DNA of 9,180 nt from Acidobacteriota bacterium (GCA_021819255.1 JAKART010000063.1:1-9180), one strand, 5' to 3'. Positions 1 through 7,165 are shown, numbered from the stretch's first letter. The notes: a model not told the origin generated them from the letters alone. Program-made: numbers and translations.

Positions 1-33
1 CTGATGATGGGTGTACGGAAGCGGGCGTTCAGT

Positions 34-57
34 GGCGTTTTCATTGAGGAAAACGCC
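34..57. other. Perfect 9-bp hairpin upstream of the sulfatase
   Basis: GGCGTTTTC (34-42) and GAAAACGCC (49-57) are exact inverted complements around a 6-nt loop. An alternative pairing exists, because GGGCGTT at 23-29 also complements AACGCCC at 52-58. No T-run follows on the + strand, so this is not a classic intrinsic terminator. It could end an upstream transcript, act as an operator, or sit in the sulfatase leader. Its role is unknown. Confidence 0.4.
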
Positions 58-129
58 CACAGGAGTCGTTCCCCTTGCTTACACCTTCAGGGAAAATGGT
101 CTAGGATTCGTACCAGAGGATAGATCGAG

Positions 130-1593
130 ATGCGAAGAAGAGATTTTTTGAAGACCACAGGAGCGGCCGCAGTCGCCGCCTCCACAGCGCAGATGCTGCC
201 TGCATTCGTGAAATCTCGCCGGCCGCTCAATCTATTGTTCATCACTGTCGATGACATGAACTACTCCATGCCCGGATTCATGGGAGGACTCCCCGACCTC
301 ACACCGCGCCTGGATGCGCTTGCGTCCCGCTCTCATCGATTCGTCAACAACCGCACCTCCGTCGCGATCTGTCAGCCGTCGCGTGAGGCGATGATGACCG
401 GAAGGCTTCCGCAGCACAGCGGAGGGTTGGGGTTCACTCCCTTGTATCCAGGCGTCCCAACCCTCACCACCGTGCTCAAGGAGCACGGTTATTACACGGC
501 CGGGATTCACAAAATCAAACACATGCAACCTCCCAGTTGCTTCCCCTGGGACCGCCTATGGCACGGCGTGGATCGCAATCCTTACGTGTATGGAGATGCG
601 GTACGGGACGCGATCGCAGAGGCGCAATCCTTGAAGCGTCCTTTTTTTGTGAACTGCAATATCAATGATCCTCACCGGCCGTTCTACGGGAGTCCCGAGG
701 CAGCGGGAATCGATCACCATGAGGAGGGCGAATATAAGGTTGCCAAAGAGGTGCAGCCGGAAGAAGTGGAGATCCCGCCCTTCCTTGAGGACCTCCCTGA
801 CATTCGCAAGGAGCTGGCTCAGTACGCGAACAGTGTCCAGCGCCTGGACATCAGCGTGGGCAAGGTGCTCGATGCTCTGGCCGCCGCGCACGAGCTGGAC
901 AACACGATTGTCTACTTTTCCGCTGATCACGGGATGCCTTTCCCTTTCTCAAAGGCAACGGTCTATAACAGCGGAAGCCGAACGCCGGCCCTTCTGTCGT
1001 GGCCGGGGATGCGCAAGGCGCGCACCTTCCAGGATCGCACCTGCAACATCGACGTATTGCCCACTCTGCTTGATCTCATGGGCGTTCCTGCGCCGGAGGG
1101 CGTTGACGGACGATCCTGGATGCCCATCATCCATGGTCAGAAACAAGAAGGACGGGAGTTTTTAGTCACCAACATCAACTCCGTCTTCGGCGGCGAAGAG
1201 TTTCCTGCGCGCGCCATTCAGGATGACCGCTACTCTCTGGTCTTTTGTCCATGGTCAGATGGCCAACTGCGCTTTCGCGTCGAATCCATGGAGGGACTGA
1301 CCTTCGCTGCGATGGTGCGCGCCGCCGAGACAAACCCCCGTATCGCAGCGCGGGTGCAACAGTACGTCTATGGTTATCCCCTGGCCTTCTACGATCTGCA
1401 GGAAGATCCTGGACAACGCGTCAATCTGATCGACGCCAAGACTCAGCAGAATCGCATCCAGAGGATGAAACGGCTGCTGATGGCCCACATGGAGACAACG
1501 CAGGACCCGCAATTGGAGAATTTCAAACGATTGCTGGCCGGCGAGAAGCCGATTGTCCCACAGCCTCAGAGGTTCAGGAAAGAAATCTCGTAA
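130..1593 (+). CDS. Tat-exported type I sulfatase (arylsulfatase / N-sulfoglucosamine sulfohydrolase-like)
   Basis: Predicted formylglycine-dependent sulfatase of 487 residues, hydrolysing a sulfate ester or sulfamate, probably on a glycan. Residues 1-25 form a twin-arginine signal (RRRDFLKTTG followed by an Ala-rich stretch), so the folded enzyme should leave the cytoplasm. The mature part opens with the metal-binding pair D41-D42 (FITVDD). The sulfatase signature CQPSR lies at 81-85, with C81 the residue converted to formylglycine. The motif NDPHRP (179-184) and the metal ligands D266-H267 in SADHGM follow. The length is normal for the family and no frame break is seen. The ATG at 130 is chosen because it gives the complete Tat motif and has AGAGGA at 115-120. 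The exact substrate cannot be read from sequence; GIHKIKH replaces the common GKWH loop, as in some sulfamidase-like members. No maturation enzyme is visible nearby. It converges on the GH3 gene. Confidence 0.94.
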   Translation: MRRRDFLKTTGAAAVAASTAQMLPAFVKSRRPLNLLFITVDDMNYSMPGFMGGLPDLTPRLDALASRSHRFVNNRTSVAICQPSREAMMTGRLPQHSGGLGFTPLYPGVPTLTTVLKEHGYYTAGIHKIKHMQPPSCFPWDRLWHGVDRNPYVYGDAVRDAIAEAQSLKRPFFVNCNINDPHRPFYGSPEAAGIDHHEEGEYKVAKEVQPEEVEIPPFLEDLPDIRKELAQYANSVQRLDISVGKVLDALAAAHELDNTIVYFSADHGMPFPFSKATVYNSGSRTPALLSWPGMRKARTFQDRTCNIDVLPTLLDLMGVPAPEGVDGRSWMPIIHGQKQEGREFLVTNINSVFGGEEFPARAIQDDRYSLVFCPWSDGQLRFRVESMEGLTFAAMVRAAETNPRIAARVQQYVYGYPLAFYDLQEDPGQRVNLIDAKTQQNRIQRMKRLLMAHMETTQDPQLENFKRLLAGEKPIVPQPQRFRKEIS

Positions 1594-1691
1594 GCGGGTG
1601 AAAGTGTGGAGCGTATGGGTGGGGATGAACCTGAATTCCGATAGGGAGCCTGGCGAGAGGCTGGGTGAGGAGCCGCGCCAGGGCTGAGCAG

Positions 1692-1713
1692 GCGCTTTCT
1701 CCTGTGAAAGCGC
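1692..1713. terminator. Hairpin between convergent sulfatase and GH3 genes
   Basis: GCGCTTTC (1692-1699) and GAAAGCGC (1706-1713) form a perfect 8-bp stem around a 6-nt loop, within the 246-bp gap (1594-1839) between two converging genes. This is a natural place for a bidirectional terminator. Neither strand has a clear T-tract, so intrinsic termination is only a guess. The rest of the gap shows no credible gene. Confidence 0.35.
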
Positions 1714-1839
1714 ATCAGAGAGCCCGATTCTGGCGACTGATCCTTGCGGTAGCGTTCGAGACGCGATGGACCGCCACAATGCCTCTGGAGCCGTGGATGG
1801 ATCTTTCGCCCAGCCGCGCAGCCGGCACGGCAGGCGCGC

Positions 1840-4029
1840 TCAACGCAGCGTGATGCTGGTTTGCAAAGGCAGATCGGCAGAAGAGTCTCCGGCCTGGATC
1901 TTGTATTGACCCGGCTGAATTCGCCAGGCATGGTCAGCCACCGACCAGAAGGAGAAGGACTGGGCGTCGAGCGTCAGCGCAATCTGTTTCGACTCTCCCG
2001 GCCTGAGCATCATCTTGCGAAACGCCGCCAGGCGCAGCGGCGGTTCGTCGCCCTCCGGAATGTTTGGAAAGCCGACGTAGACCTGGGCCACCTCCGCTCC
2101 CGCCCGCTCGCCCGTGTTGGTCACGGTCAACTCCACTTCAACCGCATGAGGACTGCCGGCGATGGCTGCCGCCTTCATCTTCGAAAAGGAGAACGTGGTG
2201 TAGGAAAGGCCGAATCCAAAGGGGAAAAGTGGCGTCAGTTGCCGGGATTGGTACCATCGGTAGCCCACATTCAGCTTCTCGCCGTAGTGGACCTCTGTTC
2301 CGTTTCCTGGATACCAATCTGGATTCCGCGCCAATGTCTGGTTGATGCCGGCTGGGAAGGTCATGGGAAGTTTCCCCGAAGGATTCACCACGCCGAAGAG
2401 AACATCGGCCACCGCGTTGCCGTCCTCTTCGCCCGGGTACCACGCCTCCAGCACCGCCGCCACCGAGCGGATCCATGGCATCAGCAGCGCCGAACCGCTC
2501 TTCAGCACCACAACGGTCTTCGGATTGGCGGCCGCAACCGCGGAGACAAGGGCATTCACCGCCGCCGGCAGCTCGATCGCATGATCGCGCCCCTCACTCT
2601 CGCTGTCGCCCACCATCACGATCGCCAGATCGTCGCGCCTGGCCGCGGCCACTGCGGCGTCCACGTCAGAGCCATCCAGCAGGTCCACGCGCTTCTGCAG
2701 CGGCATATGCGCCTCAATGCCATCCACCGGCGCGATGCTGTACAGCGGGATCACATGGGAACTGCCCCCGCCGCCCGTCTTCGCCCGCAGCGCATCGGGG
2801 CCAATCAGAGCGATCGAGCGCAGTTTGGCGGTGTCGATCGGCAGAACCTGGTTCTCATTCTTCAACAGCACCATGCCTTGTTCGGCTATCTCGCGGGAGG
2901 CCTTACCGTCTTCCAGCACCGGAATCGGCCGCAGCGGCTTCGGTTTTGAGTCGAAGAGCCCGAAGCGCATCATGGTCGCAAATCGCCGCGCCAGCATGGC
3001 GTCAATCCTGGCCATGGGCACCTGTCCCTGCTGGATGGCTGTCTTCAGTGCGTCGCCGAAGTAAACGCCGGTCGGCATCTCCAGGTCCAGTCCATTCAGA
3101 GCGCTCGGGACGGTGCTATGCACCGCGCCCCAATCGGAGAGCACAAAGCCGTGAAACTTCCACTCCCTCTCCAGCACGGAGAGCAGCGGCTCATTCTCAC
3201 AGTTGAACGCGCCGTTGATCTTCGGGTAAGCGCACATCACGGAGGCCGCGTGGCCTTGTTCGACCGCGGCGCGAAAGCCCGGCATGTAGATCTCGCGAAG
3301 CGTGCGTTCGTCGATCACTTCGTCGATTCGGAACCGGTTGCCCTCCTGGTTGTTAGCGATGTAGTGCTTCACATTCGCCAGAACGCCTGCGCTCTGGATG
3401 CCCTGGATGGTCGCCGCGGCCATCTGCCCGTCCAGGTAGGGATCCTCGCTGTAGCTCTCGAAGGTGCGTCCGTTCTGCGGCACCCGAATGATGTTGATAT
3501 CCGGGGCCTCCAGCAGGTCGGACTGTAGGTCCCCGGTCTCCTCGCCGGCAATCTTTCCATATCGCAGCGCCAGGGCCGGATCCCAGGAAGCTGCCAGCGC
3601 AATGGGAGCGGGCAGCGCGGTCGCGCGGAGCTGTGGGCTCGCGCCTCCCGGACCCACGCCCGCCGGTCCGTTCGTCATGGGAAAAGCTGGAACTCCCAGC
3701 CGCGGAACTCCGGGCACGTAACGGTAGTGTTCGGGGGTATGGATCCCGTGTAGCTCCGTGATCTTCTCATCCAGCGTCATCTTCGCGACGATGGCCCGCG
3801 CCCGCGCAACGTCCCGGCCGAGAGGCGAGGGTTCGGACTGGGCCAGAGCCATCCGGCAGCCGCAAACCAGCATGAAAAAGAGCAAACTTCCCGCTCCCAC
3901 TCTCTTCCTCGCACGTCTCTCCTTGGAGCCGCTAGGCAGGAGGGAGGTCAAGTCCCGGCAAGCTCTCTCCGGACTCCTGGGGGCCCGGCGTCCAACTCTT
4001 CGAAACTCCATCAACCCGGCCGGCTCCAT
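1840..4029 (-). CDS. Secreted glycoside hydrolase family 3 beta-glycosidase (beta-glucosidase-like)
   Basis: GH3 retaining beta-glycosidase, 729 residues from the chosen start. A hydrophobic segment SLLFFMLVCG, preceded by a very basic stretch (KERRARKR), ends in ALA-Q near residue 64 and reads as a Sec signal peptide, so the enzyme is probably periplasmic. The TIM-barrel domain follows, with KH at 221-222 and the catalytic nucleophile D299 in GFVLSDWG. The alpha/beta sandwich domain carries the likely acid/base E479 in SESEGRD. PFGFGLSYTTF then leads into a C-terminal fibronectin III-like domain (about 630-725). This is the common BglX-type architecture. The ATG at 4029 is chosen for GGAGG eight bases upstream. 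The frame is open to 4083, and a GTG at 3900 with GAGGA upstream would give 686 residues. The leader is unusually long either way. Glucosidase versus xylosidase or another specificity cannot be decided. It lies downstream of the ribokinase gene, separated by 299 bp. Confidence 0.94.
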   Translation of the reverse strand: MEPAGLMEFRRVGRRAPRSPERACRDLTSLLPSGSKERRARKRVGAGSLLFFMLVCGCRMALAQSEPSPLGRDVARARAIVAKMTLDEKITELHGIHTPEHYRYVPGVPRLGVPAFPMTNGPAGVGPGGASPQLRATALPAPIALAASWDPALALRYGKIAGEETGDLQSDLLEAPDINIIRVPQNGRTFESYSEDPYLDGQMAAATIQGIQSAGVLANVKHYIANNQEGNRFRIDEVIDERTLREIYMPGFRAAVEQGHAASVMCAYPKINGAFNCENEPLLSVLEREWKFHGFVLSDWGAVHSTVPSALNGLDLEMPTGVYFGDALKTAIQQGQVPMARIDAMLARRFATMMRFGLFDSKPKPLRPIPVLEDGKASREIAEQGMVLLKNENQVLPIDTAKLRSIALIGPDALRAKTGGGGSSHVIPLYSIAPVDGIEAHMPLQKRVDLLDGSDVDAAVAAARRDDLAIVMVGDSESEGRDHAIELPAAVNALVSAVAAANPKTVVVLKSGSALLMPWIRSVAAVLEAWYPGEEDGNAVADVLFGVVNPSGKLPMTFPAGINQTLARNPDWYPGNGTEVHYGEKLNVGYRWYQSRQLTPLFPFGFGLSYTTFSFSKMKAAAIAGSPHAVEVELTVTNTGERAGAEVAQVYVGFPNIPEGDEPPLRLAAFRKMMLRPGESKQIALTLDAQSFSFWSVADHAWRIQPGQYKIQAGDSSADLPLQTSITLR

Positions 4030-4105
4030 CCCGCTTCCCTCCGATCGTCTTGCCCCGCTGTGGTTACAAACTGCCCAGTCCATGCCCAGGGCGGATCTTC
4101 GCCAA

Positions 4106-4135
4106 AGGTTACGTTCGCCCCCGAAGCATCGTCAA
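4106..4135 (-). promoter_or_regulatory. Weak candidate promoter for the GH3 gene
   Basis: On the minus strand TTGACG (4135-4130) matches five of six consensus -35 bases. It is followed after 18 bp by TAACCT (4111-4106), which matches only three of six -10 bases. It sits about 80 bp upstream of the chosen GH3 start. The fair -35, poor -10 and the size of the ribokinase-GH3 gap make an independent promoter possible but unproven. Confidence 0.2.
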
Positions 4136-4178
4136 GAGCAGGCGAATGCAAGATGGCCGGAGCGGCATCAGACCGCTG

Positions 4179-4215
4179 ACGTGAAAGCGCCAGGGGTGCG
4201 GACTTGTTTTCACGT
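4179..4215. repeat. Inverted repeat ACGTGAAA / TTTCACGT
   Basis: ACGTGAAA (4179-4186) and TTTCACGT (4208-4215) are perfect 8-bp inverted complements separated by 21 bp, in the 299-bp gap between the ribokinase stop and the GH3 start. It could be a spaced operator for a sugar-responsive regulator or a hairpin in the polycistronic RNA. The adjacent 10-mer GTGAAAGCGC (4181-4190) recurs in the hairpin at 1704-1713 beyond the far end of GH3. The rest of the gap shows no credible gene. Confidence 0.3.
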
Positions 4216-4328
4216 ACAGCCTTCGGACGCCGCAGATGAGGAGGCGGAACACGGGTCGCGTACAGGCCAGGGGACCCGCGCGGAGAGAGAAAGCCCTCGA
4301 CCGTGTCCAGAGCAGGCCACGCGGATCT

Positions 4329-5270
4329 TCATGCCTGCGGCGCTATGGACGGGCGCAGCAGGGCCTCAATCTCCGCACGCGCCGGCATGGATGGGGCCGT
4401 GCCCGCGCGGGTAACGGAGATCCCCGCCGCCGCGCAGCCGAACCGTGCCGCTTCCAGCACGGAGGCTCCTTCACTGAGCGCCGCGGCGAAGCCTCCGCAG
4501 AAAGCGTCACCGGCCCCCGTGGTCTCCACCACGGCTCCGGCGTGGAAGGCGTCCACCAGCACCGGCTGCGCGCGACCGTCGCAGACCAGCGCTCCCTGGG
4601 CGCCCAGCGTCACGATGACGCAGCCGGCTCCGCGCCGCCGCAGGGCCAGAGCGGCCGCCTCGGCCTGCATCCGGTTCTCTACCGGAAGGCCCGTCATCTT
4701 CGCCGCCTCGCCCTCGTTGGGAATCAGCACATCGACCAGGCCCAGGAGATCGTCGCTGAGAGGTTGCGCAGGCGCTGGATTGAGGATGGTTCGCACGCCG
4801 GCCTCTCGCGCCAGGCGCAGCCCGCGCTCCACGGTCGGCAGGGGAAGCTCCAGTTGGGTCAGCAGCACCCCGGCCCAGCGGATTGCCTCTCCGGCTGCCT
4901 CCACATCCTGCGCTGAGAGCGTGAAACAGGCCCCTGGAACTACGAGAATCGCGTTCTCTCCGCGGGCCTCGTCGATCAGGATCGCCGCGGCCCCGGTCGG
5001 CGTCTCTACGGTCGAAACCCAAGCAGCATCCACCCCGGCTGCCGCCCAGATCTCCCGAGCCATACGTCCAAAGGCATCGTCACCCAGCCGCGAGAGCATC
5101 TGCACCGCGGCTCCCGCGCGTGCCGCGGCCACGGCCTGGTTGGAGCCCTTGCCTCCGGGCCCCAGGGCAAAGCCACTGCCCAGCAGCGTCTCTCCCCAGA
5201 CCGGCAGCCGAGCGGCGCGAAAGGCCACATCGGCCACATAACTGCCCAGCACGACGATCTTCTTTCCCAT
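4329..5270 (-). CDS. rbsK: Ribokinase-like PfkB-family sugar kinase
   Basis: Cytoplasmic PfkB carbohydrate kinase of 313 residues, the usual size for ribokinase, predicted to phosphorylate ribose (or a related pentose) at O5 using ATP. The N-terminal signature GPGGKGSNQA (38-47) is the typical ribokinase sugar-binding loop. N185-E186 in PNEGE is the middle conserved motif. The C-terminal ETTGAGDAFCGG (249-260) carries the anion-hole glycines and catalytic base D255. The end TRAGTAPSMP (287-296) is also characteristic of RbsK. The ATG at 5270 begins directly before the first beta strand (KKIVVLGS), so it is the natural start; its Shine-Dalgarno is weak (purine-rich GAAGGGAAAAG at 5292-5282). 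It lies 120 bp downstream of the ABM gene and shares strand with the transporter remnant and GH3, fitting a sugar-use operon. A different PfkB substrate remains possible. Confidence 0.92.
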   Translation of the reverse strand: MGKKIVVLGSYVADVAFRAARLPVWGETLLGSGFALGPGGKGSNQAVAAARAGAAVQMLSRLGDDAFGRMAREIWAAAGVDAAWVSTVETPTGAAAILIDEARGENAILVVPGACFTLSAQDVEAAGEAIRWAGVLLTQLELPLPTVERGLRLAREAGVRTILNPAPAQPLSDDLLGLVDVLIPNEGEAAKMTGLPVENRMQAEAAALALRRRGAGCVIVTLGAQGALVCDGRAQPVLVDAFHAGAVVETTGAGDAFCGGFAAALSEGASVLEAARFGCAAAGISVTRAGTAPSMPARAEIEALLRPSIAPQA

Positions 5271-5363
5271 AGATTGGCGCTCTTTTCCCTTCTCCCGGCG
5301 AGCGATCGAAAGCAGGGATCGATGCTCAGCGCCGGGCCTGGTCGCCGCTGCCTTTTCCCTTCC

Positions 5364-5378
5364 GCGGGACCCTCCCGC
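5364..5378 (-). other. Short GC hairpin after the ABM gene
   Basis: GCGGGA (5364-5369) and TCCCGC (5373-5378) form a 6-bp GC-rich stem with a 3-nt loop, beginning 12 bp past the ABM stop on the minus strand. An A/G-rich stretch rather than a T-tract follows, so it is more likely an RNA-stability or attenuating hairpin than a terminator. Given the local GC content it could also be chance. Confidence 0.2.
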
Positions 5379-5390
5379 CGGGCGCCGATC

Positions 5391-5696
5391 CTATGCTTTC
5401 AGGTCGAGCACAGACTCGCCGTAGTGCTGGATCAATGGGGGCGGGTCGTAAAAGTGATGCAGCAGCTCGCGCCAGCGCGGAAAGCGGTCCGATTGACGGA
5501 AGCCGATGGTGTGATCCTCCAGGCTTCTCCACTGTACTTGCAGTAGATATTGGTTGGGCGTCTCCACGCAACGCCGGACAGCGATGGACCCAAAGCCCGG
5601 TGTGGCTGCGATCAGCGGCTGCGCCGTCTTCAAGGCGGCCTCAAAGGCCGCCTCCTCACCAGGCCGCACCGTCAAAATTCCCACTTCAAGAATCAC
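5391..5696 (-). CDS. Small ABM-fold protein (antibiotic biosynthesis monooxygenase-like)
   Basis: 101-residue protein with the features of the dimeric alpha+beta barrel ABM superfamily. It has a first beta strand ILEVGILTV, then RPGEEAAFEAALKTAQPLI as helix 1, the turn TPGFGS, a strand with QYLLQVQW, and SLEDHTIGFRQSDRF before a C-terminal region ending YGESVLDLKA. Members include heme- or quinol-acting monooxygenases and many of unknown role, so an enzymatic function is not assured. The start is the GTG at 5696: GAGGAG lies five bases upstream and it places the first beta strand at the N-terminus. The frame is open further to 5807, but that extension is low-complexity and basic and would add 37 unlikely residues. 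It lies between the transporter remnant and the kinase, 88 bp after the former, so it is probably co-transcribed. Confidence 0.8.
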   Translation of the reverse strand: MILEVGILTVRPGEEAAFEAALKTAQPLIAATPGFGSIAVRRCVETPNQYLLQVQWRSLEDHTIGFRQSDRFPRWRELLHHFYDPPPLIQHYGESVLDLKA

Positions 5697-5784
5697 TGTC
5701 TCTCCTCTTTCTCCTGGCCGGATCTTCTTCTTCCTGTCTTCCTGCGCCGGACCCTGACCTGATCCGGATAGGGAGCGCAGGTCT

Positions 5785-6762
5785 TCAACCAGCATACGCA
5801 CGTGCAATCAACACCAGCGCAAGCAGGTAGCAGATCGCCATCCCTGTCAGAAGGCTCTTGACTTCGCGGTTGACGCCCTTGAACTCCCTCCAGACGAAGT
5901 CGCCCCGCAGGCAGGCCACCATGGGGAGGCCTGCCCGATGGCATAGGAGATAGCCACCCCGACCAGGCTGGCCGCCATGAAGTTGAATGCCGTGCCCAGC
6001 CCCAGATGGCGCCTCCGAGCGGACCCAGGGCGTGGTATCCAGCCGGTACGTGGAGGTAGTTGGCGGAAACGGGGGTGCCGACGATCGGTCGCCGTATCGG
6101 AATGGTGTTGAAGAAGAAGCAGCAGAGGAGGGCTCCAAAGGTCAGGAAGACGGCCGCGGTGTAGGGAGTCAGGGTGTGCCCACGGGGCATTCCCCGGGTG
6201 AGGAACGGGGCGAAAAGGCCCATCAGCGCTCCGGAGATCACGCAGACCACGACTCCTTTTCTGGAGACGCTCTCGGCCTCCGAGCGCAGCGAGGCGTAGG
6301 ACTTGCCCGCCAGGATGACGGCACCACGGCCATCAGGACGCCTGCGCCCAGCAGCAGAGCGCTACCCCGCGGCTGGATGGCATAACTCAGGACAACCCCC
6401 TCGATCAGGGCAATTCCAATGAAGATGGGATACGCGACTGCGAGCCCTACAATCTCAATGCCGGCGATCAGCAGCACGTTCGCGATGTTGAAGATGAACC
6501 CGCCAAGCACAGCATAGTGCAGGTTCCGATCGTCGGCCCCGTGGAGGTTGGCGAGAAAGGCGGTTGGCCCGCGCCCGCATAGCTGCCCATGGTAAGGGCC
6601 GGCAGCAGGTCAGCCAGGAAGATGCCCAGAGCGTAGTCGTGGTATGTAGAGCTCAAAGCGGTAGTTCCGGGCGCCCTTGAAGGTGTTGGCAAACGAGCCC
6701 CAGCAGACGGTGCTGAAGATGGTCATCGGCAACGCCACAGCAAACGTGGACGGAACAAACAT
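5785..6762 (-). pseudogene. GRP-family sugar (ribose/glucose) transporter, broken by five frameshifts
   Basis: On the minus strand, joining frames gives a complete transporter of about 326 residues with roughly ten hydrophobic segments, resembling GRP/DMT-superfamily sugar porters. It starts MFVPSTFAVALPMTIFS (ATG at 6762, GGGGAGA six bases upstream). It runs through CWGSFANTFKGARNYRFELY, YHDYALGIFL, GGFIFNIANVLLIAG, GVVLSYAIQPRG, CVISGALMGLFAPF and GDFVWREFKG, and ends AICYLLALVLIARAYAG. The apparent breaks are an extra base near 6645 and missing bases near 6562, 6323, 6000 and 5924. Together they restore the original frame at the end. Each break is the minimal change that returns family-like sequence. 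No in-frame stop or large deletion is seen, so this is either a very recent pseudogene or a locus with sequencing indels. Position before ABM and ribokinase suggests it imported the kinase's sugar. The family call is from remembered motifs, without a search. Confidence 0.85.
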
Positions 6763-7151
6763 CAGCGCTCTCCCCGAGCGGTCCTATGGCCGAGCCGGCA
6801 GGTTCCTGCCGGTTGTGGCAGAGAGCCCCGGACGCCGCAGAGCTTGTGAGCTGCAGGACCCCTCAAGAATGATCCGTTATGCCTGTAAGGCAAGCTGGAA
6901 ACAACCCGACGAAGAAGAACCCCTTGCACCCATCTGGCACAGCGCCTGCAGAGTTAGACCTCTGGATCCATACAGGTTGGGTTGGAAGTCGCGAGCAGTT
7001 GCCGGAAGGAGCCCATTACAGCAAGCCGGCTGCAAAGAGTATTTTTCAAGCCAATCCATTCAAGGAAGGCTCGCGTTCGTATCCATCTGAGAAACATGTC
7101 ATTATTGCTTTAGAAGATGCAATTGTGGCAACTCCGGAGTAGAATACGCGT
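6763..7151. other. 389-bp divergent intergenic region
   Basis: This stretch lies between the transporter start (minus) and the antitoxin start (plus) and so should hold both promoters. Its transporter side contains the Shine-Dalgarno GGGGAGA and an 18-bp palindrome. Its antitoxin side holds a good -10 and a possible operator motif. The middle part (about 6820-7100) contains no recognisable gene, RNA or repeat. Short open frames there lack family features and ribosome binding sites. Confidence 0.5.
6795..6812. promoter_or_regulatory. 18-bp near-perfect palindrome upstream of the transporter
   Basis: CCGGCAGG (6795-6802) and CCTGCCGG (6805-6812) are exact inverted complements around a 2-bp centre. 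The palindrome lies 33-50 bp upstream of the transporter start at 6762, where an operator for a local sugar-sensing repressor would sit. A 2-nt loop is too tight for a good RNA hairpin, which favours a protein-binding site. No regulator gene is in the window. Confidence 0.45.
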
Positions 7152-7165
7152 ATGGCAGTTGCAAC
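7125..7165 (+). promoter_or_regulatory. Candidate antitoxin promoter with paired operator motif
   Basis: TAGAAT (7140-7145) matches five of six -10 bases and lies seven bases before the antitoxin ATG at 7152. Transcription might therefore begin at or next to the start codon (leaderless). No good -35 is seen at the right distance. Two copies of an eight-base motif flank it: GTGGCAAC (7125-7132) and the perfect palindrome GTTGCAAC (7158-7165), 33 bp apart. Such spacing around a -10 is what an autorepressing Xre antitoxin would use. This is inferred from pattern only. Confidence 0.35.

Noticed and set aside
1861..3206. Long open frames on the + strand opposite the GH3 gene (362 and 243 codons)
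   Set aside because: They are Arg/His/Pro-rich with no family motifs and no ribosome sites, and lie fully antisense to a clear GH3 gene in high-GC DNA; these are shadow frames.
3850..3875. Possible lipoprotein signal in GH3 (VCGC before the mature part)
   Set aside because: The -3/-2 positions fit the lipobox poorly, and an ALA-Q signal peptidase I site lies just downstream, so secretion as a soluble protein is more likely.
4091..4330. Direct repeat GCGGATCTTC at 4091-4100 and 4321-4330 flanking the kinase-GH3 gap
   Set aside because: Ten bases only, one copy overlaps the kinase stop, and nothing between looks mobile; chance is an adequate explanation.
5282..5362. Direct repeat CTTTTCCCTTC at 5282-5292 and 5352-5362
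   Set aside because: It is a purine-rich Shine-Dalgarno-like sequence on the minus strand; one copy precedes the kinase start and the other follows the ABM stop. No further structure supports a function.
5987..6385. Open frame of 132 codons on the + strand across the transporter
   Set aside because: It is antisense to the conserved transporter remnant, its composition is Gly/Glu/Arg-rich without motifs, and it exists only because of local base composition.
5785..6762. Programmed ribosomal frameshifting in the transporter
   Set aside because: Five separate sites of mixed sign, with no slippery heptamers or downstream structures recognised, make programmed recoding implausible compared with mutation or sequencing error.
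6677..7142. Short open frames in the 389-bp divergent gap (137, 87 and 60 codons)
   Set aside because: No recognisable fold, no ribosome binding site and mutually overlapping; better explained as promoter-containing intergenic DNA.
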